From: Clostridia bacterium
Lineage (GTDB): Bacteria > Bacillota > Clostridia > Oscillospirales > CAG-272
DNA: 43,026 nt
NCBI GenBank assembly: GCA_024404505.1
Contig: JAKSPU010000007.1
Location: 1 to 43,026, forward strand
Direction of reading: 5' to 3'
Position numbers and translations under genes: made by a program. The notes beneath the pieces are model-generated. The model had not been told where the DNA came from, did no database searches, and saw only the letters and a program-made list of their open reading frames with translations. Positions 25,147-33,138 of the stretch are shown one piece after another (position 1 is the stretch's first letter; every line of letters begins with the position of its first letter).

Positions 25147-28100
25147 TCAGTAAGTGACTTTCAAGGTACCTTTTTCCGTAACGATGTGGTAATTGGCGGT
25201 GACGTCCGTCCCGTCCTGATTGACGATTCTCAACGTGCCGATGTTGATGATGTTGTCGCATCGTCCGATCTGCGTCTGGCTGCCGACGACCTCACAGACC
25301 TCGATAACGTCGCCGGGTACAAGGGCTCCCGAAATGATTTCATATCCCGGCGCCGTCAGCGGTGTGCCGTCGAACGGACGCTGCGCATCCGCTGCCTTGA
25401 GGGTAAGCTCAGCGGGCTCCATGGTCAGAGTGCCGAAACGGCGTACGGGCCAATAGCACGAGGTACGATCAACGCCGTTCTGATCGACGATATGAATATC
25501 AAAGCTCGCGGGACCGGTGCCGACCGAGTCTACTTTTCCCGTGGGGTCTAAGATCACCGAGTGACCGCTCATCAATTCACCGGATTCAACGCGGCAATCG
25601 TCCCGGGACGTGACGATGGGCTGACCGTTATAAACCCCGGAGGAGCCGTCGCTCACGCAAAGGATCTCATCGTAGTAGAGATGGATATACCCGCTTCTGA
25701 TGCCGATTGTCAGCGTATTCGTGACGTCCTTGCCCAACTCATCGTATATGCGCAGACTGTCGATGCGGACCTCGGTGTATCCCGGTTCTCTCGCGTAGCC
25801 GTTGATCACGACTTGATAAGTATAACCTTTATCCTCTAATTTCTCCAGCCCTTTTACCTTTTGCTCAGGATAGACCACACTGCCGTCGAAGCGGCATCTG
25901 GTCGTCACGGGTGTGACGATATACTGTTCATATTCATATGGGTTTGCAGGAGGAGGCTCATCGCTGCCTGCCGCGGAACCGGATCCGTTGAAGGCGGCTG
26001 TTACTTCCACACAGATCCAGCCGATCCCGTCAAGATATACCTCCACCCACGCGTGCGCAGATAACATTGATACAGGCGTCCATTTATCGGCTTTCACATC
26101 CGTTCTAAATCCGATCGTATACCGGGCGGGTATCCCGATCGCGCGGAAAAGCGCAGTGCCTGCTGTCGCAAAGTGGCTGCATATGCCGCTATGGTATGTA
26201 TCCAGGAATGCGACGGCAATATTGCTTTCCCTGTCAAGCGAAGGATCATACTCTACGTTATAGTCTCCCGCTGCCCGGACGTACCGGGCTACCTGTTCGA
26301 TCAATACGAGCTTCTCCGCCGTCGAAGCGTGTGGAGGCAGCAGGAAATTGTGATCGTTGATGATCTTTCGCATATACTCGTACGTTTCATTGTCCAGATT
26401 CAGGTATTGACTGTATACGAAGGATCGGTATGACTTTTCATAGGAGGACAGAGTGCCGATCCCTGCAATCAGCATGTCGGTATCCGGGTGACAGTACGTG
26501 ACCTCGTAAGTGGTATCTTCTCCGGGCATGACATTCAGATCATCGACCCGGCAGGGCTGCGCGACGTTCGTCGTATAGTAGGGGACGCCGAGGTCCTCCT
26601 GCAGCATCTGTATCGTCAACAGGTCCTCGTCCGCTCCGGCCAGTTTCATACTCTCGCCTGCAAGCATACGGGCGGACTTGCCGTCGCTTATGGTTTTCGT
26701 ATATTCGACCGCGTCCAGCCATTTCTGACCGGTGTAATCCCCGAAACTCTTGACCTGCAGATATACGAATTCAGTACGGAAACCGTGTAAAAGGAAAACC
26801 AGGTCCGGGGGCAAATCATCGTCGGTTTCCTGCTCATTGTCACTTGAATGACCGATCGTCCCTTCTTTATTGAGGATCGATGAAGAAAGGCTTCCCATGC
26901 CGCTTCTGCCGGAATAGCCGCCTTCTTCGTCTGAACTGCCGGCTTCGCTGTCTCCGTCCATGATCCCCGGCTCGTTTCCGAAGCGGCCTTCTTCGGGAAG
27001 CTCATCGGATTCGGCGGGCTCATCCGAACCCGTGACCTCAACGCATATCCAGCCGATGTCGTCGAGATACACCTCTACCCACGCATGGGCCGTTTCCGTA
27101 GTGACGGAGACCCATTCCCCGGCCTCTGTCTTGGCCACGTACCCGACCGTGTAGCGGGCCGGGATGCCCATCGTGCGGAACAGGAGGGTGGCTGCCGTGG
27201 CAAAGTGGCTGCAGATGCCGTGCTTGTACTGACCGAGGAACGCTACGGCAATATTTCCTTCACTGTCCAGACTGCGGTCGTAGAAAAGATCGTATTGGGC
27301 GGAATGGGCGATGAAGGCCGCAGCGCGGTTGACCAGATCGTACTTTCCCTCGATCGTCAGGCTGTCACCCGGCACCAGATCGTAACGAGCCATACAATCC
27401 ACCAGAAACAGGTGAGTCTCCAGGTCCACCGCCAGATAATGCTCGTATACGAAATCCCGATATTCCGCCTCGTATGCAGCGGCCTCCGGGCTGACCTCCC
27501 ACTCGGTTTCTTTCGTGACAGAGCCGTAAGTAAACGTGTATTCGGAGTCCGGTCCGGCGTTTACCCCCGTATCCGCGATGGTGCAGGGCTTGTTGGAAGT
27601 GAACGTGTAGTATGGGACCGCGAACTCTTTCCCGAGCATCCGGAGCGTGACGCGTTTGTCCGTTTCCTGATCATGCGGCAGGCTGCTTGCCGCCAGTCTG
27701 CGCGCAGACAAATCGTCCCCAAAGGTCTGCTCATACGGGACGGCATCAAGCCAGCCGGTCCCGGTATAGTCGCCGAAGCTCTTGACCTGCAGGTATACAT
27801 CGTCATTTGCGGTCGAAAACAGAGCGAAAACGGGGTAGTCGGGAGCTGATCCGCCGATCACGCCGCCCAACGGTGTATCCAGATCGGCAAACGGCTCCAG
27901 AATATCGCTGTCTTCACCGGGAGCCAGATATCCGGGACCTTCTCCCGTTTCTGCTCCCGTTCCTGCTTCACCCGCTTCTCCCTTCTTCAACCGCGGCTCG
28001 CGGGAGGACGACCATTTGGACAGCCATCCGCCGCCCTGACGTTCTCCGCCCTCTTCCCGATCAAAGAAGCCGGGCAGGACGATCCACGCCGACAGAACGA

Positions 28101-28176
28101 CGGCGGCCACGACCAGCAGGGTACAGACCGTGATGACGGCAGGGTGCATCCCGCCGCCGGTTTCTTGCTTTTTCAT
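25147..28176 (-). CDS. Anchored extracellular protein with two transglutaminase-like domains and C-terminal MBG-like repeats
   Basis: 1009 aa. AAGGAGGT six bases upstream sets the start. A helix near 12-34 (AVITVCTLLVVAAVVLSAWI) anchors it, and an acidic, glycine-rich linker follows. Two tandem modules share a VYLQVKSFGDYTG opening and each ends in a transglutaminase core: GICSHFATAATLLFRTMGIP (Cys about 322, His in TAHAWVEVYL) and GICSHFATAGTALFRAIGIP (Cys about 666, His in SAHAWVEVYL). The usual third residue Asp is Glu in both (GWICVEVT). About three MBG-like repeats follow (QNGVDRTSCY, NQDGTDVTANYHIVTEKGTL). It is adjacent to and clearly related to the 1753-aa protein. The Asp-to-Glu change may alter activity. 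Confidence 0.88.
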   Translation of the reverse strand: MKKQETGGGMHPAVITVCTLLVVAAVVLSAWIVLPGFFDREEGGERQGGGWLSKWSSSREPRLKKGEAGEAGTGAETGEGPGYLAPGEDSDILEPFADLDTPLGGVIGGSAPDYPVFALFSTANDDVYLQVKSFGDYTGTGWLDAVPYEQTFGDDLSARRLAASSLPHDQETDKRVTLRMLGKEFAVPYYTFTSNKPCTIADTGVNAGPDSEYTFTYGSVTKETEWEVSPEAAAYEAEYRDFVYEHYLAVDLETHLFLVDCMARYDLVPGDSLTIEGKYDLVNRAAAFIAHSAQYDLFYDRSLDSEGNIAVAFLGQYKHGICSHFATAATLLFRTMGIPARYTVGYVAKTEAGEWVSVTTETAHAWVEVYLDDIGWICVEVTGSDEPAESDELPEEGRFGNEPGIMDGDSEAGSSDEEGGYSGRSGMGSLSSSILNKEGTIGHSSDNEQETDDDLPPDLVFLLHGFRTEFVYLQVKSFGDYTGQKWLDAVEYTKTISDGKSARMLAGESMKLAGADEDLLTIQMLQEDLGVPYYTTNVAQPCRVDDLNVMPGEDTTYEVTYCHPDTDMLIAGIGTLSSYEKSYRSFVYSQYLNLDNETYEYMRKIINDHNFLLPPHASTAEKLVLIEQVARYVRAAGDYNVEYDPSLDRESNIAVAFLDTYHSGICSHFATAGTALFRAIGIPARYTIGFRTDVKADKWTPVSMLSAHAWVEVYLDGIGWICVEVTAAFNGSGSAAGSDEPPPANPYEYEQYIVTPVTTRCRFDGSVVYPEQKVKGLEKLEDKGYTYQVVINGYAREPGYTEVRIDSLRIYDELGKDVTNTLTIGIRSGYIHLYYDEILCVSDGSSGVYNGQPIVTSRDDCRVESGELMSGHSVILDPTGKVDSVGTGPASFDIHIVDQNGVDRTSCYWPVRRFGTLTMEPAELTLKAADAQRPFDGTPLTAPGYEIISGALVPGDVIEVCEVVGSQTQIGRCDNIINIGTLRIVNQDGTDVTANYHIVTEKGTLKVTY

Positions 28177-28232
28177 TTCCGTACCTCCTTCCGGGGTCCG
28201 GGCAGCACGGACGGCTGCCTGAAAAGATTTAC

Positions 28233-28404
28233 GGCATCACCGCACAATGCACGGCTGACGCCTTGACGGCACATATGCTTGCATAAATTCCGTCATATTT
28301 TACAAAATTCCTTCGTGCGGGAGTCACCGCACGCGCGGAATTTTGTTTCATCTGACGAAATTTCTGACGGCGCATCTGCGCCGTCATCATTGTGCGGTAA
28401 TGCC
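28233..28404. mobile_element. MITE-like 172-bp imperfect palindrome flanked by TTAC
   Basis: The ends are GGCATCACCGCACAATG and CATTGTGCGGTAATGCC, inverted with one mismatch. Inner parts also pair: AAATTCCGTCA with TGACGAAATTT, ACAAAATTCC with GGAATTTTGT, and CGTGCGG with CCGCACG. The sequence TTAC is present directly on both sides (28229-28232 and 28405-28408), as expected for a 4-bp target duplication. The right TTAC contains the stop codon of the AAA+ gene. There is no room for a transposase. In the RNA it would fold into one long hairpin inside the operon, between the AAA+ and transglutaminase genes. Confidence 0.75.
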
Positions 28405-29522
28405 TTACGCGTTCCGCTGCAGTTTGCGGATGAATTCGAGGCAGGAGGCCATGCGGTCCTCGCCGAAGAGACTGTCGAGGTAGTCGGCAAGCCCCTGAGC
28501 GGCCGTCCTGAGGTAGATGGGATTCTGCGTCTCGAGCTTGCGGAAGACCTTTTTGGCGAGGATGTCGTCAAGGGCGTCCAGCTCGTCACCGCCGCAGGCG
28601 ATGTAGACGGGGATATAGGTCGTGATCTGTTTCATGATGCGGTTGCCGAAGGTCACGTGGAAGTGATCGGTCATGTAGGTATCCAGCATTTTCAGACGCT
28701 GCAGGTTGCGGCTGCTGATGCGGTAATCCTTGAGCGCTGCGTCGGTGAGCGCCTTGAAACGCTCGGCGGACAGATGCACCGCGGCGGTCGGCGGGGCGCT
28801 GAAGCGCTCGCACTTGCGGTCGAGGTTCATGATCATGGCGCGGTCGTAGACCTTATCCGAAATGGCGAAGGTCGAGTCATCGTTGTTGGCCGTACCGATG
28901 AACCACATATTCTCCGGCACCTTGATCTTGCCGTCCTTCAGCTGCGGGGGATCGGTCTCCCACTTGTCGGTGACGACGCCGAGGTAGCGCGTCTCCGGAT
29001 CGGGCAGCTCGAGCATGGAAAGAAACTCCGCAAAGTAGTATTCCACGCGGGCGATGTTCATCTCGTCGAGGACGGTGACGTATATATCCTTGCTGTAATT
29101 CGCTTCGTACATGAGCTGCAGCAGCGGCTCCTCATGGAAGCGCTTGGTGAACTCGTTGTAGTAGCCGATGAGGTCGGTGCGCTCCTTCCACATGGGCTGC
29201 ACCGGGATGACAGACGACTGCCGGTCCGTGAAGCGCCCGAAGGCAACAGCCAGAGAGGTCTTGCCCGTACCGGACATACCCTGCAGGATGATGATATGCG
29301 AGACGGCCATGCCCGCGATGAAGCGGCGGATGTCGTCGATGCTGTAATACAGCCCGAGACTGTATGCCGAGTAATCCCGGAAGCGTGTGCAGAACTCCTC
29401 CAGCGTGATCTGATCGTCGTAGCTGTCCTTGCTGAAGCTGTCCTTCCGGCTCTCGATCTCCGTCAGCATACAGAACCGGTCCTTATGATCCCCCTCCTCA
29501 CCCTCAGCGGATGACTCGGGGT
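28405..29522 (-). repeat. Direct repeat A, about 1.1 kb, shared with 31790-32907
   Basis: The two segments are identical at nearly all bases I compared. I saw three differences, all near the promoter-proximal end (within 29456-29480). The match begins at the stop codon and ends where the membrane-anchor parts start, at GACTCGGGGTCC. The offset is 3385. Confidence 0.93.
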
Positions 29523-29775
29523 CCGGCTTTTCTTCGGACTGCCTGTCGGCTTTGGCCGCAGCCTGTCGTTTCCGACGCAGGGACAAAAACAGGATCAGCA
29601 GGGCGACGAGCAGCGTCAGGACTGTCAGAAGCAGCAGCATGATCATCACACCGCTGATTCGGTTGTCGGTACGGTCGAGCAGCATGCTGTTTACTGTCAG
29701 AAAGATGAGCAGACTCTCCAGAACAAACACCGCAACGGCAAGTGCGACGCGCAGTACGATTGATTTACGTTTCAT
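28405..29775 (-). CDS. Membrane-anchored AAA+ ATPase (McrB/MoxR-like), copy A
   Basis: 456 aa from ATG at 29775 (ATG at 29778 is equally possible); the start overlaps the stop of the upstream coiled-coil gene. Two N-terminal helices (about 5-30 and 42-66) precede an acidic linker and an AAA+ module: Walker A GMSGTGKT (about 166-173), RTDLIGYYNEF, Walker B VTVLDEMN (about 233-240) and sensor region FIGTANNDDSTFAISDKVYD. The pattern resembles the AAA_5/McrB-like group, which remodel or move macromolecules using nucleotide hydrolysis. The cytoplasmic ATPase is thus tied to the membrane next to surface transglutaminases. From codon ~86 on it is nearly identical in DNA to copy B. Confidence 0.9.
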   Translation of the reverse strand: MKRKSIVLRVALAVAVFVLESLLIFLTVNSMLLDRTDNRISGVMIMLLLLTVLTLLVALLILFLSLRRKRQAAAKADRQSEEKPDPESSAEGEEGDHKDRFCMLTEIESRKDSFSKDSYDDQITLEEFCTRFRDYSAYSLGLYYSIDDIRRFIAGMAVSHIIILQGMSGTGKTSLAVAFGRFTDRQSSVIPVQPMWKERTDLIGYYNEFTKRFHEEPLLQLMYEANYSKDIYVTVLDEMNIARVEYYFAEFLSMLELPDPETRYLGVVTDKWETDPPQLKDGKIKVPENMWFIGTANNDDSTFAISDKVYDRAMIMNLDRKCERFSAPPTAAVHLSAERFKALTDAALKDYRISSRNLQRLKMLDTYMTDHFHVTFGNRIMKQITTYIPVYIACGGDELDALDDILAKKVFRKLETQNPIYLRTAAQGLADYLDSLFGEDRMASCLEFIRKLQRNA

Positions 29776-31735
29776 CATGATTGTCCCCGTTATTCTGAAC
29801 TGTATCGGTATCCGTTTCCGCAGCTGCACCCGTATCGGCATCCGGTGCCGGCAGACCGCTTTCTCCGTTGTTCCCGGAAGGATCGCCGAGAACTGTCTGA
29901 TCCTTGGGCTTACGGAAATTATCAAGTGTCAAAAGTGATCTTCGGATATCCTTGCGGCAGGCCTTCCACTGCTCACGGTAGAATTGCCTGAACGCGAGAT
30001 ACTGTTTTTCAACCTCGTCGAACGATTCCTCGTTCGTAAACGTCTCGTTTTCTCCGATCAGACCCTGTTCACGGCGCAGGTTGAGCAGCTCAGCCTCCGT
30101 GACCAGCCTCTTCTGCTCTTCGGCTTGGATTTGCTCTCCAAGCTCACGGCTGTGGTCCTGCTCTTTTGCGATTCTTGCAGCCATCTCCGCAGCAGCTGCT
30201 GCGGCTTGTTTTCTCTGATCGTCCAACTGCTGCCTGTAAGCCTGTGCATCCGCCTCTGCCTGCTCGCGCATGACGCGGATCTCTTCCGCGTGACGCGCAC
30301 TCAACTCGGCGACCTTTCGCTCGTGCGCTTGTTCAGCCGATTTATACGCTTCTTCCTGCTCAGCCAGCCGGGCTTCATAGGCTTCCGACTGTTCCCCCAG
30401 TCTTCGTTCGCAATCTGCCCGCAGCGACTCCGTCTCGCGTGTGTGCGCCGCGGTCAGATCTGCCAGCCTGCGCTCGTTCTCCTCGTTGATGCCGGTGATC
30501 TTTTCTTCATACCGGCGGACGGTATCCTCGATCTCGGCTTCAAGAGCCGAAATGACCTTCTTATCCTGTGAGATCTCCTTGTTCAAGGTCCCGACCGTCT
30601 CCTCAAGCTCGTGTATACGGTCCCGGAGAGGGAGGAGCTTGGCCGATTCCCGCTCCAGCTGTTTGTTCTGCTTCTCCAGCTCAAGGATATACTCGGCCGG
30701 ATCGATCTCGGACTTTTCCAGCCGTCTTTTCAGCCGGACCAGCTGCTCCTGCTTTTTGGCCAGTTCTTCCTGAATCCGCCGTTTCTCTTCTTCATCGTAT
30801 GCCTGCTTGAAATCCCGGGAAAGTCCGAGGCCGTACTCGTACATCAGGAACGCGGACATAAGACCGGCCTCAGACATACCCGCGCCGAGCTCATCCCGGA
30901 AGGGGGAGATCGTGGACTCCAGACGCTCGACGGAATAGCCGTCGCCCTCATAAGCCACGATATACTCGTACAGCCGCACCGCGCCCTTGAAGTTGTTGTT
31001 CATCTTCAGGACGTTGGTCTTGGTGATGGGCGGGCGGATCATGGCGACCTTCGCGCAGCACTCCATGATCGGGTTGGCAAGGAACGCCAGCACCGCCTTG
31101 AGGATCAGATTGATCCGTTCCAGCACGTCCCGGCAGGGGTTGTGGTCCCGCAGGTAGGAGTCATCTTCGTTCAGCTCGTGGAGGTAGACCTTGTACTCCA
31201 GACTGCGCCCGTGAGCGGAGGAAACACGGTCAATTTCCAGCGTGCCCTCATAACGGTTGGTCAGCGTCAGGATGTTGGTGTACCGGAGCGTGATGAAATC
31301 CTGCAGGTAGCGCAGCAGCATATACAGGAATCTGTTCTCATAGACGGCGTACTCGTTCAGGCGCTCGACCGTAAAGAGCCCGTCCGGCACGATCTCGTCC
31401 TCTTTCTGCTCGCGCGTGATGAGATTGCTGTGCTGCGCGAGGTGGACGACGGACTCCGTGGACACGTGCTTGACCTTTTCGATAACGACGACCTCTCCGT
31501 TGGACTGGATGAACTGACGCTCCTCCTTGAGAGCCTTTTCGATATAGGTAAGCCCCTCCTCGATCGCCTCGATCCAGTCCTCCTCCACGTGGCAGACGGC
31601 TCTCTTGACCGTCATGCTGTCGCCGGCACCGGACGCGGCGGAAAAAGACCGGCACGCCGACTCGCAATCCCGGTTCGCGGACGTCTGTTTCCGATAGTCA
31701 CGCAGGGCTCTGTAATACGTATCCTGTTGGTTCAT
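29765..31735 (-). CDS. Coiled-coil protein with McrC/DUF2357-like N-terminal region, between two AAA+ genes
   Basis: 656 aa, no membrane helix seen. Residues 1 to about 330 form a folded region; YENRFLYMLLRYLQDFITLR recalls the NR-containing helix of McrC/DUF2357-type partners of McrB-like ATPases, but this is a weak resemblance. Residues about 335-600 are a long coiled coil rich in Glu, Gln, Ala and Arg (for example QEELAKKQEQLVRLKRRLEK). The tail is acidic and polar. It lies exactly between the two AAA+ copies and overlaps the start of copy A by 11-14 bases. I infer a cytoplasmic adaptor or scaffold for the ATPases. The ribosome binding site is weak (GGA). Confidence 0.75.
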   Translation of the reverse strand: MNQQDTYYRALRDYRKQTSANRDCESACRSFSAASGAGDSMTVKRAVCHVEEDWIEAIEEGLTYIEKALKEERQFIQSNGEVVVIEKVKHVSTESVVHLAQHSNLITREQKEDEIVPDGLFTVERLNEYAVYENRFLYMLLRYLQDFITLRYTNILTLTNRYEGTLEIDRVSSAHGRSLEYKVYLHELNEDDSYLRDHNPCRDVLERINLILKAVLAFLANPIMECCAKVAMIRPPITKTNVLKMNNNFKGAVRLYEYIVAYEGDGYSVERLESTISPFRDELGAGMSEAGLMSAFLMYEYGLGLSRDFKQAYDEEEKRRIQEELAKKQEQLVRLKRRLEKSEIDPAEYILELEKQNKQLERESAKLLPLRDRIHELEETVGTLNKEISQDKKVISALEAEIEDTVRRYEEKITGINEENERRLADLTAAHTRETESLRADCERRLGEQSEAYEARLAEQEEAYKSAEQAHERKVAELSARHAEEIRVMREQAEADAQAYRQQLDDQRKQAAAAAAEMAARIAKEQDHSRELGEQIQAEEQKRLVTEAELLNLRREQGLIGENETFTNEESFDEVEKQYLAFRQFYREQWKACRKDIRRSLLTLDNFRKPKDQTVLGDPSGNNGESGLPAPDADTGAAAETDTDTVQNNGDNHDET

Positions 31736-31789
31736 GCTGCATCCGTTCCGCTGCCGTCTGCCCGGCAGCTGCTCATTCGGTATTGGGTT

Positions 31790-32907
31790 TTACGCGTTCC
31801 GCTGCAGTTTGCGGATGAATTCGAGGCAGGAGGCCATGCGGTCCTCGCCGAAGAGACTGTCGAGGTAGTCGGCAAGCCCCTGAGCGGCCGTCCTGAGGTA
31901 GATGGGATTCTGCGTCTCGAGCTTGCGGAAGACCTTTTTGGCGAGGATGTCGTCAAGGGCGTCCAGCTCGTCACCGCCGCAGGCGATGTAGACGGGGATA
32001 TAGGTCGTGATCTGTTTCATGATGCGGTTGCCGAAGGTCACGTGGAAGTGATCGGTCATGTAGGTATCCAGCATTTTCAGACGCTGCAGGTTGCGGCTGC
32101 TGATGCGGTAATCCTTGAGCGCTGCGTCGGTGAGCGCCTTGAAACGCTCGGCGGACAGATGCACCGCGGCGGTCGGCGGGGCGCTGAAGCGCTCGCACTT
32201 GCGGTCGAGGTTCATGATCATGGCGCGGTCGTAGACCTTATCCGAAATGGCGAAGGTCGAGTCATCGTTGTTGGCCGTACCGATGAACCACATATTCTCC
32301 GGCACCTTGATCTTGCCGTCCTTCAGCTGCGGGGGATCGGTCTCCCACTTGTCGGTGACGACGCCGAGGTAGCGCGTCTCCGGATCGGGCAGCTCGAGCA
32401 TGGAAAGAAACTCCGCAAAGTAGTATTCCACGCGGGCGATGTTCATCTCGTCGAGGACGGTGACGTATATATCCTTGCTGTAATTCGCTTCGTACATGAG
32501 CTGCAGCAGCGGCTCCTCATGGAAGCGCTTGGTGAACTCGTTGTAGTAGCCGATGAGGTCGGTGCGCTCCTTCCACATGGGCTGCACCGGGATGACAGAC
32601 GACTGCCGGTCCGTGAAGCGCCCGAAGGCAACAGCCAGAGAGGTCTTGCCCGTACCGGACATACCCTGCAGGATGATGATATGCGAGACGGCCATGCCCG
32701 CGATGAAGCGGCGGATGTCGTCGATGCTGTAATACAGCCCGAGACTGTATGCCGAGTAATCCCGGAAGCGTGTGCAGAACTCCTCCAGCGTGATCTGATC
32801 GTCGTAGCTGTCCTTGCTGAAGCTGTCCTTCCGGCTCTCAATCTCCGTCAGCATGCAGAATCGGTCCTTATGATCCCCCTCCTCACCCTCAGCGGATGAC
32901 TCGGGGT
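31790..32907 (-). repeat. Direct repeat B, partner of 28405-29522
   Basis: Second copy of the ~1.1-kb AAA+ coding segment, in the same orientation. This copy lacks the palindromic element after its stop codon: TTACGCG is preceded by GGGTTT instead. Confidence 0.93.
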
Positions 32908-33118
32908 CCTCTTCGGCGCTCCTGTCTGCGGGAGCGGCGGCTGTCTCGCCGGTCCCGGTCCGTCGGTTGGCGAAAGCGTCCGCGATCAGAAAAACGGCCA
33001 AGATCATGATGACAGCTATGACTGCCAGCGCCCCGATGATGAGAGGCGTTTCATAGGCGGTCAGATCCAGGTAGAAAAGACCCGAACCCGGAGACAACCG
33101 ATACAATGCGTGTGTCAT
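31790..33118 (-). CDS. Membrane-anchored AAA+ ATPase (McrB/MoxR-like), copy B
   Basis: 442 aa from ATG at 33118, with GGGAGA seven bases upstream. The frame extends further but without a binding site and into the preceding gene. One N-terminal helix (about 26-47, LIIGALAVIAVIMILAVFLI) is unrelated to the anchor of copy A. From about residue 71 the protein is the same as copy A, including Walker A (about 152-159), Walker B VTVLDEMN and the FIGTANNDDSTFAISDKV sensor region. Two ATPases with identical motors but different anchors suggests a mixed ring or two addresses for the same motor. Confidence 0.9.
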   Translation of the reverse strand: MTHALYRLSPGSGLFYLDLTAYETPLIIGALAVIAVIMILAVFLIADAFANRRTGTGETAAAPADRSAEEDPESSAEGEEGDHKDRFCMLTEIESRKDSFSKDSYDDQITLEEFCTRFRDYSAYSLGLYYSIDDIRRFIAGMAVSHIIILQGMSGTGKTSLAVAFGRFTDRQSSVIPVQPMWKERTDLIGYYNEFTKRFHEEPLLQLMYEANYSKDIYVTVLDEMNIARVEYYFAEFLSMLELPDPETRYLGVVTDKWETDPPQLKDGKIKVPENMWFIGTANNDDSTFAISDKVYDRAMIMNLDRKCERFSAPPTAAVHLSAERFKALTDAALKDYRISSRNLQRLKMLDTYMTDHFHVTFGNRIMKQITTYIPVYIACGGDELDALDDILAKKVFRKLETQNPIYLRTAAQGLADYLDSLFGEDRMASCLEFIRKLQRNA

Positions 33119-33138
33119 GTGTTTTCTCCCTTCGCGCT

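Noticed and set aside
28405-33118. McrBC-type restriction system.
   Set aside because: The AAA+ proteins have membrane anchors, no nuclease or DNA-recognition domain is visible, and neighbours are envelope proteins. Only a distant family resemblance is kept as a finding.
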